This document shows, piece by piece, positions 54,469 to 64,000 of a DNA stretch of 64,000 nucleotides. This stretch comes from GCA-003244245 sp050699875. Lineage in GTDB: Bacteria; Actinomycetota; Actinomycetes; Mycobacteriales; Pseudonocardiaceae. The stretch spans positions 24,765 through 88,764 of the forward strand of contig JBOHFX010000091.1 in NCBI GenBank assembly GCA_050699875.1. The letters are read 5' to 3'. Below the pieces are notes generated by a model. The model saw only the letters and a list, made by a program, of their open reading frames with translations. It was not told the DNA's origin and made no database searches. How positions within the stretch are numbered: position 1 is the stretch's first letter; every line of letters begins with the position of its first letter. The position numbers and the translations under genes were made by a program.

Positions 54469-55980
54469 ATGACCAGCGAGCTTACCGCGGCCGGCTTCCC
54501 GTCGAAGTTCGCGCTGCTCGGTCTGACCTTCGACGACGTCCTGCTGCTACCCGCCGAGTCCGACGTGGTGCCTGCGGAGGTGGACACCTCGACGAGGCTG
54601 TCCCGGAACATCACGTTGCGGGTGCCGCTGGTCTCCTCGGCGATGGACACGGTGACCGAGGCGCGGATGGCCATCGCGATGGCTCGGCAGGGGGGAATGG
54701 GGGTGCTGCACCGCAACCTGCCGGCGCAGGAACAAGCCGCGCAGGTCGAGGTGGTCAAACGGTCCGAGGCGGGCATGGTGACCGATCCGGTGACCTGCTT
54801 GCCGGACGACACCCTGGCCGACGTGGACGCGCTGTGCGCCCGCTACCGGATCTCCGGGGTTCCGGTCACCGACGCCGACGGTGTGCTGGTCGGCATCATC
54901 ACCAACCGGGACATGCGTTTTGAGGTCGATCATGACAAGCGGGTGGCCGACGTGATGACCAAGCCGCCGCTGATCACCGCTCAGGTGGGGGTCACCGCAG
55001 ACGCGGCATTGGGCCTGCTGCGCCGGCACAAGGTCGAGAAACTGCCCATCGTCGACGGCGACGGCAGGCTGCGCGGGCTGATCACCGTCAAGGACTTCGT
55101 GAAGACCGAGCGGTACCCGCTGGCGACCAAGGATCCAGATGGGCGGTTACTGGTGGGCGCCGCGATCGGGGTCGGCGAGGACGCCAAGCAGCGGGCCGCG
55201 TTGCTGGTCGATGCCGGCGTGGACGTGCTGATCGTGGACACCGCGCACGGGCACTCCCGCGGGGTGCTGGAGATGATCAGCATGCTCAAGGCCGAGTTGG
55301 GCACCACCGTCGACGTCATCGGCGGCAACGTGGCCACCCGGGCCGGAGCGCAGGCGCTGGTCGACGCCGGCGCCGACGGGGTGAAGGTCGGGGTGGGCCC
55401 CGGCTCGGTCTGCACCACCCGAGTCGTCGCCGGGGTGGGCGTGCCGCAGATCAGCGCCATTTTCGAGGCGGACCAAGCGTGCCGCCCCGCAGGCGTTCCA
55501 GTGATCGGCGACGGCGGTATCCGGTTCTCCGGGGACATCGCCAAGGCCATCGTCGCGGGGGCCAGCACGGTCATGCTGGGCAGCCTGCTGGGCGGCACTG
55601 CTGACGCGCCGGGTGACCTCATCCTGGTCGATGGCAAGCAATTCAAGACATATCGAGGGATGGGCTCGGTAGGCGCCATGGCCTCCCGCGGCGGCGGGCG
55701 GTCGCATTCCCGGGACCGTTACTTCGCCGACGACGTACTGTCCGACGACAAGCTGGTGCCCGAGGGTATCGAGGGGCGGGTCCCGTTCCGCGGACCGCTG
55801 TCGCTGGTGACTCACCAGCTGGTCGGTGGCCTACGGGCGGCGATGGGCTACGCCGGCGCCGCGACGATCCCGGCGTTGCAGTGTGCCCAGCTGGTGCAGA
55901 TCACCGCGGCCGGCCTCAAGGAGGGGCACCCGCACGGCGTCACCATGACGGTGGAGGCCCCGAATTACGCGGTGCGCTGA
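54469..55980 (+). CDS. guaB: Inosine-5'-monophosphate dehydrogenase
   Basis: 503 residues. It oxidises IMP to XMP with NAD, the rate-limiting step to GMP. The catalytic Cys315 lies in GPGSVCTTRVV, the flap region is GGGRSHSRDRYF, and two CBS domains occupy about residues 100-220. The ATG at 54469 is used; the open frame further upstream lies antisense to DUF5319. guaB3 follows one base after its stop. Confidence 0.98.
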   Translation: MTSELTAAGFPSKFALLGLTFDDVLLLPAESDVVPAEVDTSTRLSRNITLRVPLVSSAMDTVTEARMAIAMARQGGMGVLHRNLPAQEQAAQVEVVKRSEAGMVTDPVTCLPDDTLADVDALCARYRISGVPVTDADGVLVGIITNRDMRFEVDHDKRVADVMTKPPLITAQVGVTADAALGLLRRHKVEKLPIVDGDGRLRGLITVKDFVKTERYPLATKDPDGRLLVGAAIGVGEDAKQRAALLVDAGVDVLIVDTAHGHSRGVLEMISMLKAELGTTVDVIGGNVATRAGAQALVDAGADGVKVGVGPGSVCTTRVVAGVGVPQISAIFEADQACRPAGVPVIGDGGIRFSGDIAKAIVAGASTVMLGSLLGGTADAPGDLILVDGKQFKTYRGMGSVGAMASRGGGRSHSRDRYFADDVLSDDKLVPEGIEGRVPFRGPLSLVTHQLVGGLRAAMGYAGAATIPALQCAQLVQITAAGLKEGHPHGVTMTVEAPNYAVR

Positions 55981-55981
55981 G

Positions 55982-57133
55982 ATGCGCGATCTGGTGGAGA
56001 TCGGCATGGGCCGCACCGCGCGCCCGGCCTACGACTTCGATGACGTGCAGATCGTGCCATCGCGGCGGACCCGCTCCTCCAGGGACGTGTCCACGGCGTG
56101 GCAGATCGATGCGTACCGGTTCGAAATCCCGCTGATGACGCACCCCACCGACGCGATCGTGTCGCCGGCGACGGCGATCCGGATCGGTCAGCTGGGCGGG
56201 CTGGGGGTGCTCAATGCCGAAGGGCTGTGGGCCCGCCATTCCGATGTCGACAAGCTGCTGTTCCGGCTCGCTTCCGCGATGTACGCCGACGACGAGGCGG
56301 CGGCGGTGCGACTATTGCAGCAATGGCACTCAGCCCCGATCCGGATCGAGTTGCTCGCCGAAACGATCGGCCAGATGGCAAGGGCCGGCGTGACCGCCGC
56401 CGCGCGGGTCAGCCCGCAGCACGCCCGTGATCTCGCACCTGACCTGGTCGCTGCTGGCATCGAGATCCTCGTCGTGCAGGGCACGATCGTGTCGGCCGAG
56501 CATGTTTCCCGCCGGGCGGGTGCCGAGCCGCTCAACCTCGAGGAGTTCATCGCGTCGCTGGACGTGCCGGTGATCGCGGGTGGAGTGGGCGACTACCGCA
56601 CCGCGATGCATCTGATGCGCACCGGGGCCGCCGGGGTGATCGTCGGCTACGGCGCGAGTACCAGTACCTCCACCGGCGATGTACTCGGTATCGGGGTACC
56701 GATGGCCACCGCGGTCGCCGACGCGGCCGCTGCCCGGCGGGACTACCTCGACGAGACCGGCGGGCGATACGTGCATGTGATCGCCGACGGCGGGGTGCGG
56801 ACCAGCGGCGACATCGCCAAAGCGATCGGCTGCGGCGCGGACGCGGTGATGCTCGGCGAACCCCTTGCCGCCGCCGCTGAGGCGCCCGGCAACGGCCTGT
56901 ATTGGACTGCCGCCGCGGCGCACCCGTCACTACCCCGAAGTCACGTCACGAACAGATCCGACGGTGTTGATCCACCCGAGCACTCGATTGGCATCGAGAC
57001 TTTGCTGTTCGGCCCCTCCAGCGACCCCAGCGGCAAGGTGAACCTGTTCGGTGGGCTGCGCCGCGCGATGGCCAAGACCGGTTACTCAGACCTCAAAGAA
57101 TTCCAGAGAGTCGGGCTGACCGTTCGATCATGA
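55982..57133 (+). CDS. guaB3: GuaB3 family IMP dehydrogenase-related protein
   Basis: 383 residues, a TIM barrel without CBS domains: YDFDDVQIVPSRRTRSSRDV at the N-terminus, GDIAKAIGCGADAVMLGEPL and RRAMAKTGYSDLKEFQ at the end. At the loop equivalent to the IMPDH catalytic Cys the sequence is GYGASTSTSTGDVLGIG, with no Cys. The function of actinobacterial GuaB3 is not settled; candidates are an IMPDH-like or regulatory role in GMP supply. Coupled to guaB. Confidence 0.92.
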   Translation: MRDLVEIGMGRTARPAYDFDDVQIVPSRRTRSSRDVSTAWQIDAYRFEIPLMTHPTDAIVSPATAIRIGQLGGLGVLNAEGLWARHSDVDKLLFRLASAMYADDEAAAVRLLQQWHSAPIRIELLAETIGQMARAGVTAAARVSPQHARDLAPDLVAAGIEILVVQGTIVSAEHVSRRAGAEPLNLEEFIASLDVPVIAGGVGDYRTAMHLMRTGAAGVIVGYGASTSTSTGDVLGIGVPMATAVADAAAARRDYLDETGGRYVHVIADGGVRTSGDIAKAIGCGADAVMLGEPLAAAAEAPGNGLYWTAAAAHPSLPRSHVTNRSDGVDPPEHSIGIETLLFGPSSDPSGKVNLFGGLRRAMAKTGYSDLKEFQRVGLTVRS

Positions 57134-57575
57134 GTCATGTCGCGCCAGCGGGCCGGTGCGCCGCCGTGTGAACGCGTGCGGCCGCCACGCAGCCTTTCGC
57201 GACCGATCTGCTACCCGCTGTTATCAATACCCCTCCGTTGTCACTCTTCCAGGTGATAGCGGGCTACGTAGGTCATTACGCGGAGTATTGTAAGGTTGTC
57301 AGCCGTTGAGGGCGTCCCCGATTAACAGGTGTGCCATGAACAGCGCTAGATAGAGATGGCCGCGCCGAGAAAAGCGGGTGCCTCGTGAGGACTCTCCGCG
57401 ATCAATCGGAAGCTCCCCGGCCTACCTTCCTGTGGTTTCGGTAGTAAGTATTTGCAGCTTGCCGCCGCTGCCGCGTTGCAACTCTTCCCCTCTCCGGTCT
57501 TGTCGAAATAGCCGGCAAGCTCCTGGCAGGATGGGTGCTTTTGCCGTGCTGTGCTAAAGGTGGAAAGGAACACAC
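57134..57575. other. Intergenic stretch of lower GC without a supported gene
   Basis: About 440 bases between guaB3 and the small gene at 57576, visibly less GC-rich from 57210 onwards. A 75-codon frame on the minus strand (57346-57573) begins with GTG inside the ribosome-binding region of the next gene and looks spurious. Promoter sequences are likely, but none can be assigned. Confidence 0.45.
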
Positions 57576-57788
57576 ATGGGATGGTTCGAATGGTTATCCG
57601 GCCGTAACAAGCCGAAGGGTGCGCGCAACGCGTCCATAGCCGAACAAATCGAGCGGCGCCGCTACCTGGCTGACAATCCGCCGCCGAAATCTGGCGAAGG
57701 GTTGGTGTGGGAGGGTAGCCTCTTCACCGGTTACCACTATCGCAAAGTAAAAGGCCCCCCCAAAGAATACATCAAGTACTCGGATTAA
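57576..57788 (+). CDS. Small basic protein of unknown function
   Basis: 70 residues: MGWFEWLSGRNKPKGARNAS, IAEQIERRRYLADNPPPKSG, EGLVWEGSLFTGYHYRKVKG and a Lys/Tyr-rich end. GGAAAGG lies seven bases before the ATG. Composition (Lys, Asn, Tyr) and base content differ from the neighbours, suggesting recent acquisition or relaxed selection. No transmembrane helix or known motif. Confidence 0.6.
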   Translation: MGWFEWLSGRNKPKGARNASIAEQIERRRYLADNPPPKSGEGLVWEGSLFTGYHYRKVKGPPKEYIKYSD

Positions 57789-57906
57789 CGGTACGCACGG
57801 CCGTGCCGAACGGCTGGTCCGCGGCGTACGCACCCTTGCAGGCGCCTGCCGATAAGCCCCGGGCACACCGTTATCCTCACAGCAAGTGGGTAGAGGAGGG
57901 TTCCGG

Positions 57907-59540
57907 GTGCCGGGCGAGGTCGGCTACGACGTGGTGGTGGTCGGCTCTGGGTTCGGCGGCAGTGTTGCGGCGCTGCGGCTGACCGAGAAGGGCTACCGGG
58001 TCGGGGTGCTCGAGGCGGGGCGGCGCTTCGCCGACGACGAGCTGGCCACCACGTCATGGCAACTACGCAAGTTTCTCTGGGCGCCGGCGCTGGGTTGCTA
58101 CGGCATCCAGCGAATTCACTTGCTGCGCGACCTCGTGGTGCTGGCCGGCGCCGGCGTCGGGGGCGGTTCGCTGAACTACGCCAACACCCTCTACCGGCCT
58201 CCCGACGCGTTCTTCCGCGACCCGCAGTGGGCCCACCTCGCCGACTGGCGCAGCGAGCTTGACGCCTGCTACGGCCAGGCACAGCGGATGCTTGGCGTGA
58301 CCACCTATGTCGGACGCACCGCCGCGGATGAGGTGATGCAGCAGGTTGCGAAGGACATGGGGGTCCCCGAGAGCTACCACCCCACGCCGGTCGGAGTGTT
58401 CTTCGGCCACCCGGGAGAGGAGGTCGACGACCCCTACTTCGGCGGCGCCGGCCCCCGCCGGACCGGCTGCACCGAATGCGGCTCGTGCATGACCGGGTGC
58501 CGGGTCGGTGCCAAGAACACCCTGGTAAAGAACTACCTGTACCTCGCGGAGCGGGGCGGCGCCGCCGTGCACCCGATGACCACGGTGACTGCGCTACGCC
58601 CGCAGCCGGACGGGACCTGGCTGATCGACGTGGTGCGCACCGGTACCAGGAGCCGCCGGACGATCCAAGCAACTCAGGTGGCACTCGCGGCGGGCACCTG
58701 GGGAACCCAGCTGCTGCTGCACCGGATGCGTGATGGCGGCGTGCTGCCCCGGCTCTCGGTCCGGCTGGGAGAACTGACCCGGACGAATTCCGAGGCGATC
58801 GTCGGCGCCAGCCGAGACACCGTGGACCCGCTGCGTGACTTCTCCCGCGGGCTCGCCATCACGTCCTCCTTCCACCCCGACGAGCACACCCACATCGAGC
58901 CGGTGCGCTACGGCCGGGGCAGCAACGCGATGGCCTTGCTGGCGACCTTGGCCACCGACGGAGGGTCGGACATCCCGCGATGGCGGCAACTCCTGCGCTT
59001 CATCGCCCGGCACCCGGTCAAAATGGCGCGGTTGCTGAAGGTGCGGCGCTGGAGCGAGCGGACGGTGATCTTGCTGGTGATGCAGAACCTGGATAACTCG
59101 CTGACCACCTACTACCGTCGCGGTCGGCTCACCTCGCGACGAGGTCACGGTGAGCCCAATCCCCGCTTCATCCCGGCCGGGTTCCGGGCCAGCCAGCTCA
59201 CCGCCCAGTACATCGGTGGTACTGCGGGCAGCACCTGGGGTGAGCTGTTCGGAATTCCGACGACCGCGCATTTCCTCGGCGGCTGCCCGATGGGCAGCAC
59301 CGCTGCAGACGGCGTCATCGACGCCTACCACCGGGTGCATGGGTATCCGAGCTTGTCTATCGTGGACGGATCAGCGGTCAGCGCGAACCTCGGGGTGAAC
59401 CCCGCACTGACCATCACGGCACTGGCCGAACGGGCCTTCTCCTTATGGCCCAACAAAGGTGAGCTCGACCCGCGGCCCGCGCCGGGCGCCGACTACCAGC
59501 AGCTGGCTCCCATCCCGCCGATTTGCGCTTGGCACCGCTC

Positions 59541-59544
<4 letters not shown>
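57907..59544 (+). CDS. GMC-family flavin oxidoreductase (cholesterol oxidase-like)
   Basis: 545 residues. The FAD-binding VVVVGSGFGGSVAALRL begins near residue 8, AGAGVGGGSLNYAN is the second FAD segment, and GGCPMGSTAADGVID with VDGSAVSANLGVNPALTITA forms the C-terminal active-site region. A four-Cys stretch CTECGSCMTGCRVGAKN resembles a ferredoxin-type site. In mycobacteria the gene in this position is choD. Steroid or other alcohol oxidation is likely; substrate unproven. The GTG at 57907 follows GAGGAGGG. Its stop overlaps guaA as GTGA. Confidence 0.9.
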
Positions 59545-61136
<1,592 letters not shown>

Positions 61137-61521
61137 CTGCGCCTGGCTTCGCATGAGATCGGACCGGACTGTTCGCTAGAGACGGTCGCGGTGCGTTATC
61201 CCTTAACGTGTCGTCATGGATCCTCCGCAGCAGTGACTTCGAGCTGGAGATCGGCCCGGCTTTTAGACGCTCTGTCCCGTGGCCTTCTCCGGGTCCGAAC
61301 TGCCGCCGAGGCGGTTGCCGAGCAGATCGGCTGACAACCAGGCACGACACGGGGCAGACAGGTCGGTATCGTCGACCTATCGCGCGAAGGAGGGCCGGGT
61401 GCCTGATCTCCGATCGCTTCGAGCCGGCGACCTGGTCGATGCTGCGCGGTGTGCCGGAGTTGATCAGCGAAACACAGACCGCTGAGTTCGAGCAACCAGC
61501 CGGAGAGGGAGAAACAACGCC
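61137..61521. other. Intergenic stretch between guaA and the MTHFR gene
   Basis: 385 bases. A 33-codon GTG frame at 61233-61334 (TSSWRSARLLDALSRGLLRV, RTAAEAVAEQIG) has helix-like composition but no convincing ribosome-binding site. No terminator or S-adenosylmethionine riboswitch core is recognised. Confidence 0.4.
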
Positions 61522-62427
61522 GTGACCCTCAACACCATCGCACTCGAGCTCGTTCCGCCGAATGTCGAGGACGGCAAGGAGCGGGCCCTCGAAGAAGCGC
61601 ACAAGGTGCTCGAGCAATCCAAGGTTTTCGGCATCGAGGGCCGGATCAGACACGTGCTGATCCCCGGGCTGATCGAGGAGGAGGACGACAGACCGGTCGA
61701 GATGAAGCCGAAGCTGGATGTCCTTGACTTCTGGGGGGCTATCCAGCCGGAGCTGCCCGGCGTCGCCGGGCTGTGTACCCAGGTCACCGCGTTCATGGAC
61801 GCGCCGACACTGGGCAAGCGGCTGGCAGATCTGCGGGCGGCCGGGATCGAGGGCGTCGTGTTCGTCGGCGTCCCGCGCACGATGAACGATGGCGAGGGGT
61901 CAGGCATCGCACCGACCGACGCGTTAGCTCTTTACGACCAGCTGGTGGGCAACCGCGGCGTGATCCTGATCCCGACCCGGGACAGTGAGCATGGCCGGTT
62001 CGACTTCAAGTGCAGCCAGGGCGCCACCTTCGGCATGACCCAGCTGCTGTATTCCGACGCGATCGTGGGTTTCCTGACCGACTTCGCCCGGGAAACCGAG
62101 CACCGACCTGAGATCCTGCTCTCGTTCGGGTTCGTCCCCAAGTTCGAGAACCGAGTGTCCTTGATCAACTGGTTGATCAAGGATCCGGGCAATGACGTGG
62201 TCGCGCAGGAGCAGGCTTTCGTCACGAAATTGGCCAGCAGCCCGCCCGACAAGAAGCGCAAGCTCATGCTGGACCTTTACAAGCGGGTGATCGATGGCGT
62301 CGCCGATCTCGGCTACCCGCTGAGCATCCACCTCGAGGCCCCGTACGGCGTCTCCGCGCCCGCGTTCGAGACCTTCGCCGAGATGCTCGCGTACTGGGCC
62401 CCGGACAGGAACCGAGCCCAACGGTAA
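61522..62427 (+). CDS. Non-canonical methylenetetrahydrofolate reductase (Rv2172c-like)
   Basis: 301 residues: TLNTIALELVPPNVEDGKER, KPKLDVLDFWGAIQPELPGV, GVVFVGVPRTMNDGEGSG, LLYSDAIVGFL and HLEAPYGVSAPAFETFAEML. This is the actinobacterial MetF-like family; the mycobacterial member Rv2172c has been reported to act as an MTHFR without the usual sequence hallmarks, making methyl-tetrahydrofolate for methionine. GTG start behind GGAGAGGGAG. A 2-oxoglutarate oxygenase gene follows after two bases. Confidence 0.85.
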   Translation: MTLNTIALELVPPNVEDGKERALEEAHKVLEQSKVFGIEGRIRHVLIPGLIEEEDDRPVEMKPKLDVLDFWGAIQPELPGVAGLCTQVTAFMDAPTLGKRLADLRAAGIEGVVFVGVPRTMNDGEGSGIAPTDALALYDQLVGNRGVILIPTRDSEHGRFDFKCSQGATFGMTQLLYSDAIVGFLTDFARETEHRPEILLSFGFVPKFENRVSLINWLIKDPGNDVVAQEQAFVTKLASSPPDKKRKLMLDLYKRVIDGVADLGYPLSIHLEAPYGVSAPAFETFAEMLAYWAPDRNRAQR

Positions 62428-62429
62428 GC

Positions 62430-63110
62430 ATGCGTGCCCTGGTGCACGACCTGGACTGGTGCACTCTGCTCCGCGAGGTCACCGAGCAGGGTGTGGCGTT
62501 CGCTGCTCGCGCGGTCCACCCGCCGTTCTGCGGCCAGCTGATGGCCGAGCTACGGGACGGGCCATACGAGCCGGTGCAACTCCTGATCGGGCAGGTGCGG
62601 CAGGAGACCGAATCGTTCGAGGTTCCCTTCGCCCAGCTGGACCTGTATCCCGTGCTCAGGGGCCTATGCGACGAGCTCATCCAGCAGGTGCACGAGCACG
62701 GCGCGCCGCAGTGGGTGCCTAATGAGGTCGCGATCCAGCGCTACCAACCAGGGTCCATCGGCATCACACCGCATCGCGACCAGCGCCGCTACGCCCAACT
62801 CGTCGCCGTGATCACCGTCGTCGGGGAGGCGCCGTTCACGCTGTGCCGCAACCGGGATGGCGACCCCGTCCGAACCTGGCAGGCTGACCAGGGCAGCCTG
62901 GTGCTGCTGCGCGGGCCTGGGCTGGCCGGCGTTCCGGACGGGCGCCCGATGCACCTGGTCGGCGGACCGACCGGTAAACCGCGGACGTCGATCGGAATCC
63001 GGATGGACACCGCTCAACGCACCTCGATCTCTGAGCTGAGACGCTCGTCGAGCGGCACTGAAGTGGTTCCACTCGCGCGTCAGCGGCCGGCGATATCGGG
63101 GAGCTGCTGA
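62430..63110 (+). CDS. 2-oxoglutarate/Fe(II)-dependent oxygenase, AlkB-like
   Basis: 226 residues of the double-stranded beta-helix fold. Metal ligands are H115 and D117 (GITPHRDQRRYAQ) and H175 (GRPMHLVGGP), with R185 in KPRTSIGIRM placed to hold 2-oxoglutarate. The order and NEVAIQRYQPGSIGI resemble AlkB-type and related hydroxylases. Substrate unknown. It follows the MTHFR gene after two bases, so they are probably co-translated, and its last 31 bases overlap the YjbR gene on the other strand. Confidence 0.8.
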   Translation: MRALVHDLDWCTLLREVTEQGVAFAARAVHPPFCGQLMAELRDGPYEPVQLLIGQVRQETESFEVPFAQLDLYPVLRGLCDELIQQVHEHGAPQWVPNEVAIQRYQPGSIGITPHRDQRRYAQLVAVITVVGEAPFTLCRNRDGDPVRTWQADQGSLVLLRGPGLAGVPDGRPMHLVGGPTGKPRTSIGIRMDTAQRTSISELRRSSSGTEVVPLARQRPAISGSC

Positions 63111-63439
63111 GTCAGTTTCTTGGGTGCGACAAGGCTGTAGGAGGTGCGGATCCATTCCTCGATCTGCCGCCACCGGTCCTCGTCCTCGTCGAGGTGCACG
63201 GTGAGCGCGATCCACCCGTGCCGCCCGAGACCGTAGCCGGCTGGTGATGTGTTGTCATCGGTCGCCACGACCGCCTCGGCCTCGGCGAGTGGCAGCTTCA
63301 GGCTGAGGTGCTCTGCGGTGTGGTCGGAGAAGACGAAGTTCTTTCCGCGCACCCGGAAAGTCGGATGTCCGCCCCACTCCTCGACATCGACGCGCATCGC
63401 CTCGGGCAACCGCGCGACGATCCGCTCGAGCCGGCTCAT
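63080..63439 (-). CDS. MmcQ/YjbR family protein
   Basis: 119 residues with the YjbR fold: VEEWGGHPTFRVRGKNFVFS, HLSLKLPLAEAEAVVATDDN, GRHGWIALTVHLDED and WRQIEEWIRTSYSLVAPKKL. A small DNA-binding-like domain of unknown role. The ATG at 63439 fits family length. It converges on and overlaps the oxygenase gene by 31 bases. Confidence 0.88.
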   Translation of the reverse strand: MSRLERIVARLPEAMRVDVEEWGGHPTFRVRGKNFVFSDHTAEHLSLKLPLAEAEAVVATDDNTSPAGYGLGRHGWIALTVHLDEDEDRWRQIEEWIRTSYSLVAPKKLTQQLPDIAGR

Positions 63440-63731
63440 ATTGCCCACTGGAGCGATCCTCCCGTCCTCCGCGACCTTGATGCAGAGTAGGCGTCACCGC
63501 CGACGAAAGCCGGGGCGGACTAGCGCTGAGGGTGGGCTTTTCGTGCAGCCGAGTCGACGTGCGGACGACCCGATTCGGTGCGAACATTGACAAGCGGGCG
63601 CATCGTCGTATTCCGGCCAGCGGGGAGCTGACGCCCACGCTGCGTCGGATGCGTCGATGGCAGTCCGCGGCAGCCGCACGGAAGAGTTCTGGCCTGCACA
63701 GAACGCCGCCGGGTCGACTTAGGAGGTCGTC

Positions 63732-63902
63732 ATGCTCGCCATCGTCGCCGCCATCCTGTTCGTGCTCGCTTTGGTGCTCCACCTGGTCGGCGAAGCGCTC
63801 GGCCCGCTCGACTACGTTGCGTTCATGCTGGCCGGGTTGCTGTGCCTCGCGCTGCAGCTTGCCGGAGTCGGCGCTGGCATGCGGAGCCGCAGCCGTATCT
63901 GA
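63732..63902 (+). CDS. Small two-helix membrane protein
   Basis: 56 residues: MLAIVAAILFVLALVLHLVG, EALGPLDYVAFMLAGLLCLA, LQLAGVGAGMRSRSRI. Two hydrophobic helices and a basic tail; AGGAGG lies five bases before the ATG. Short proteins of this type are common in actinobacteria, with no assigned function. The 290 bases before it and the last 98 bases of the window hold nothing I can assign. Confidence 0.75.
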   Translation: MLAIVAAILFVLALVLHLVGEALGPLDYVAFMLAGLLCLALQLAGVGAGMRSRSRI

Positions 63903-64000
63903 ATCCCGAGCCGCGGGAAATGGATAGAGCCGCGTCACCCCGCTCGTATCGCGAATCTCTGGCGTGCTGCCGACCGCGGATACGGGGCCGTGTTTGTGGG

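Noticed and set aside
57346..57573. 75-codon minus-strand frame before the small gene
   Set aside because: Begins with GTG within the neighbour's ribosome-binding region, has no binding site of its own and no known family.
61233..61334. 33-codon GTG frame before the MTHFR gene
   Set aside because: Helical composition but no ribosome-binding site; chance cannot be excluded.
61137..61521. Possible S-adenosylmethionine riboswitch before the MTHFR gene
   Set aside because: No recognisable conserved core or multi-stem layout could be found by eye.

Overview
The window is high-GC DNA from an actinobacterium. The gene order closely follows mycobacterial blocks: moeA beside a lone groEL; infA-rpmJ-rpsM-rpsK-rpsD-rpoA-rplQ-truA; an ESX-4-like type VII secretion locus; rplM-rpsI-glmM-glmS-nnrD-alr-tsaE-tsaB-rimI-tsaD-groES-groEL; and sigD-rsdA-guaB-guaB3-GMC oxidoreductase-guaA. 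The extra EccE, the atypical LuxR regulator beside groEL and the repeated intergenic elements suggest Pseudonocardiales or a close relative rather than Mycobacterium. That placement is inferred from gene content alone.

Layout. 1-10650: a partial moeA, a CIRCE-controlled groEL, an FhuF-like protein with an APC permease, a LivK-type lipoprotein, small enzymes, a His-rich peptide, and a MobA-like/XdhC pair serving molybdenum hydroxylases. 10700-13700: a decay zone holding remnants of RidA, an ABC transporter, RelE, a P-type ATPase, an ArsR regulator and a TauD-like dioxygenase around an intact vapBC pair. 13700-21500: a methyltransferase, a DUF1707 protein, the infA-to-truA translation/transcription operon, and two acetyltransferases. 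21768-36834: the type VII secretion locus (eccE, eccB, mycP, eccD, eccC, two WXG100 genes) with two uncharacterised companion genes. A relBE-type toxin-antitoxin pair, an NmrA-like reductase and a truncated second reductase lie inside it.

37000-51300: ribosomal proteins L13/S9, amino-sugar and cell-wall precursor genes (glmM, glmS, alr), metabolite repair (nnrD), the t6A tRNA modification set (tsaE, tsaB, tsaD) with rimI, then groES-groEL under tandem CIRCE sites. 51500-64000: an atypical response regulator, sigma D with its membrane anti-sigma factor, GMP synthesis (guaB, guaB3, guaA), a cholesterol-oxidase-like GMC flavoprotein, a non-canonical methylenetetrahydrofolate reductase, a 2-oxoglutarate oxygenase and small membrane proteins.

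Many adjacent genes share ATGA, GTGA or (for truA, apparently) CTGA overlaps, so translational coupling is common. The least explained signals are: a repeat element that supplies the first codons of both nnrD and guaA; a small hairpin repeat family; 27-bp repeats in the eccD leader; a secreted protein with Cys-bracketed loops at the edge of the secretion locus; and the truA start. No tRNA, rRNA or CRISPR array was recognised.
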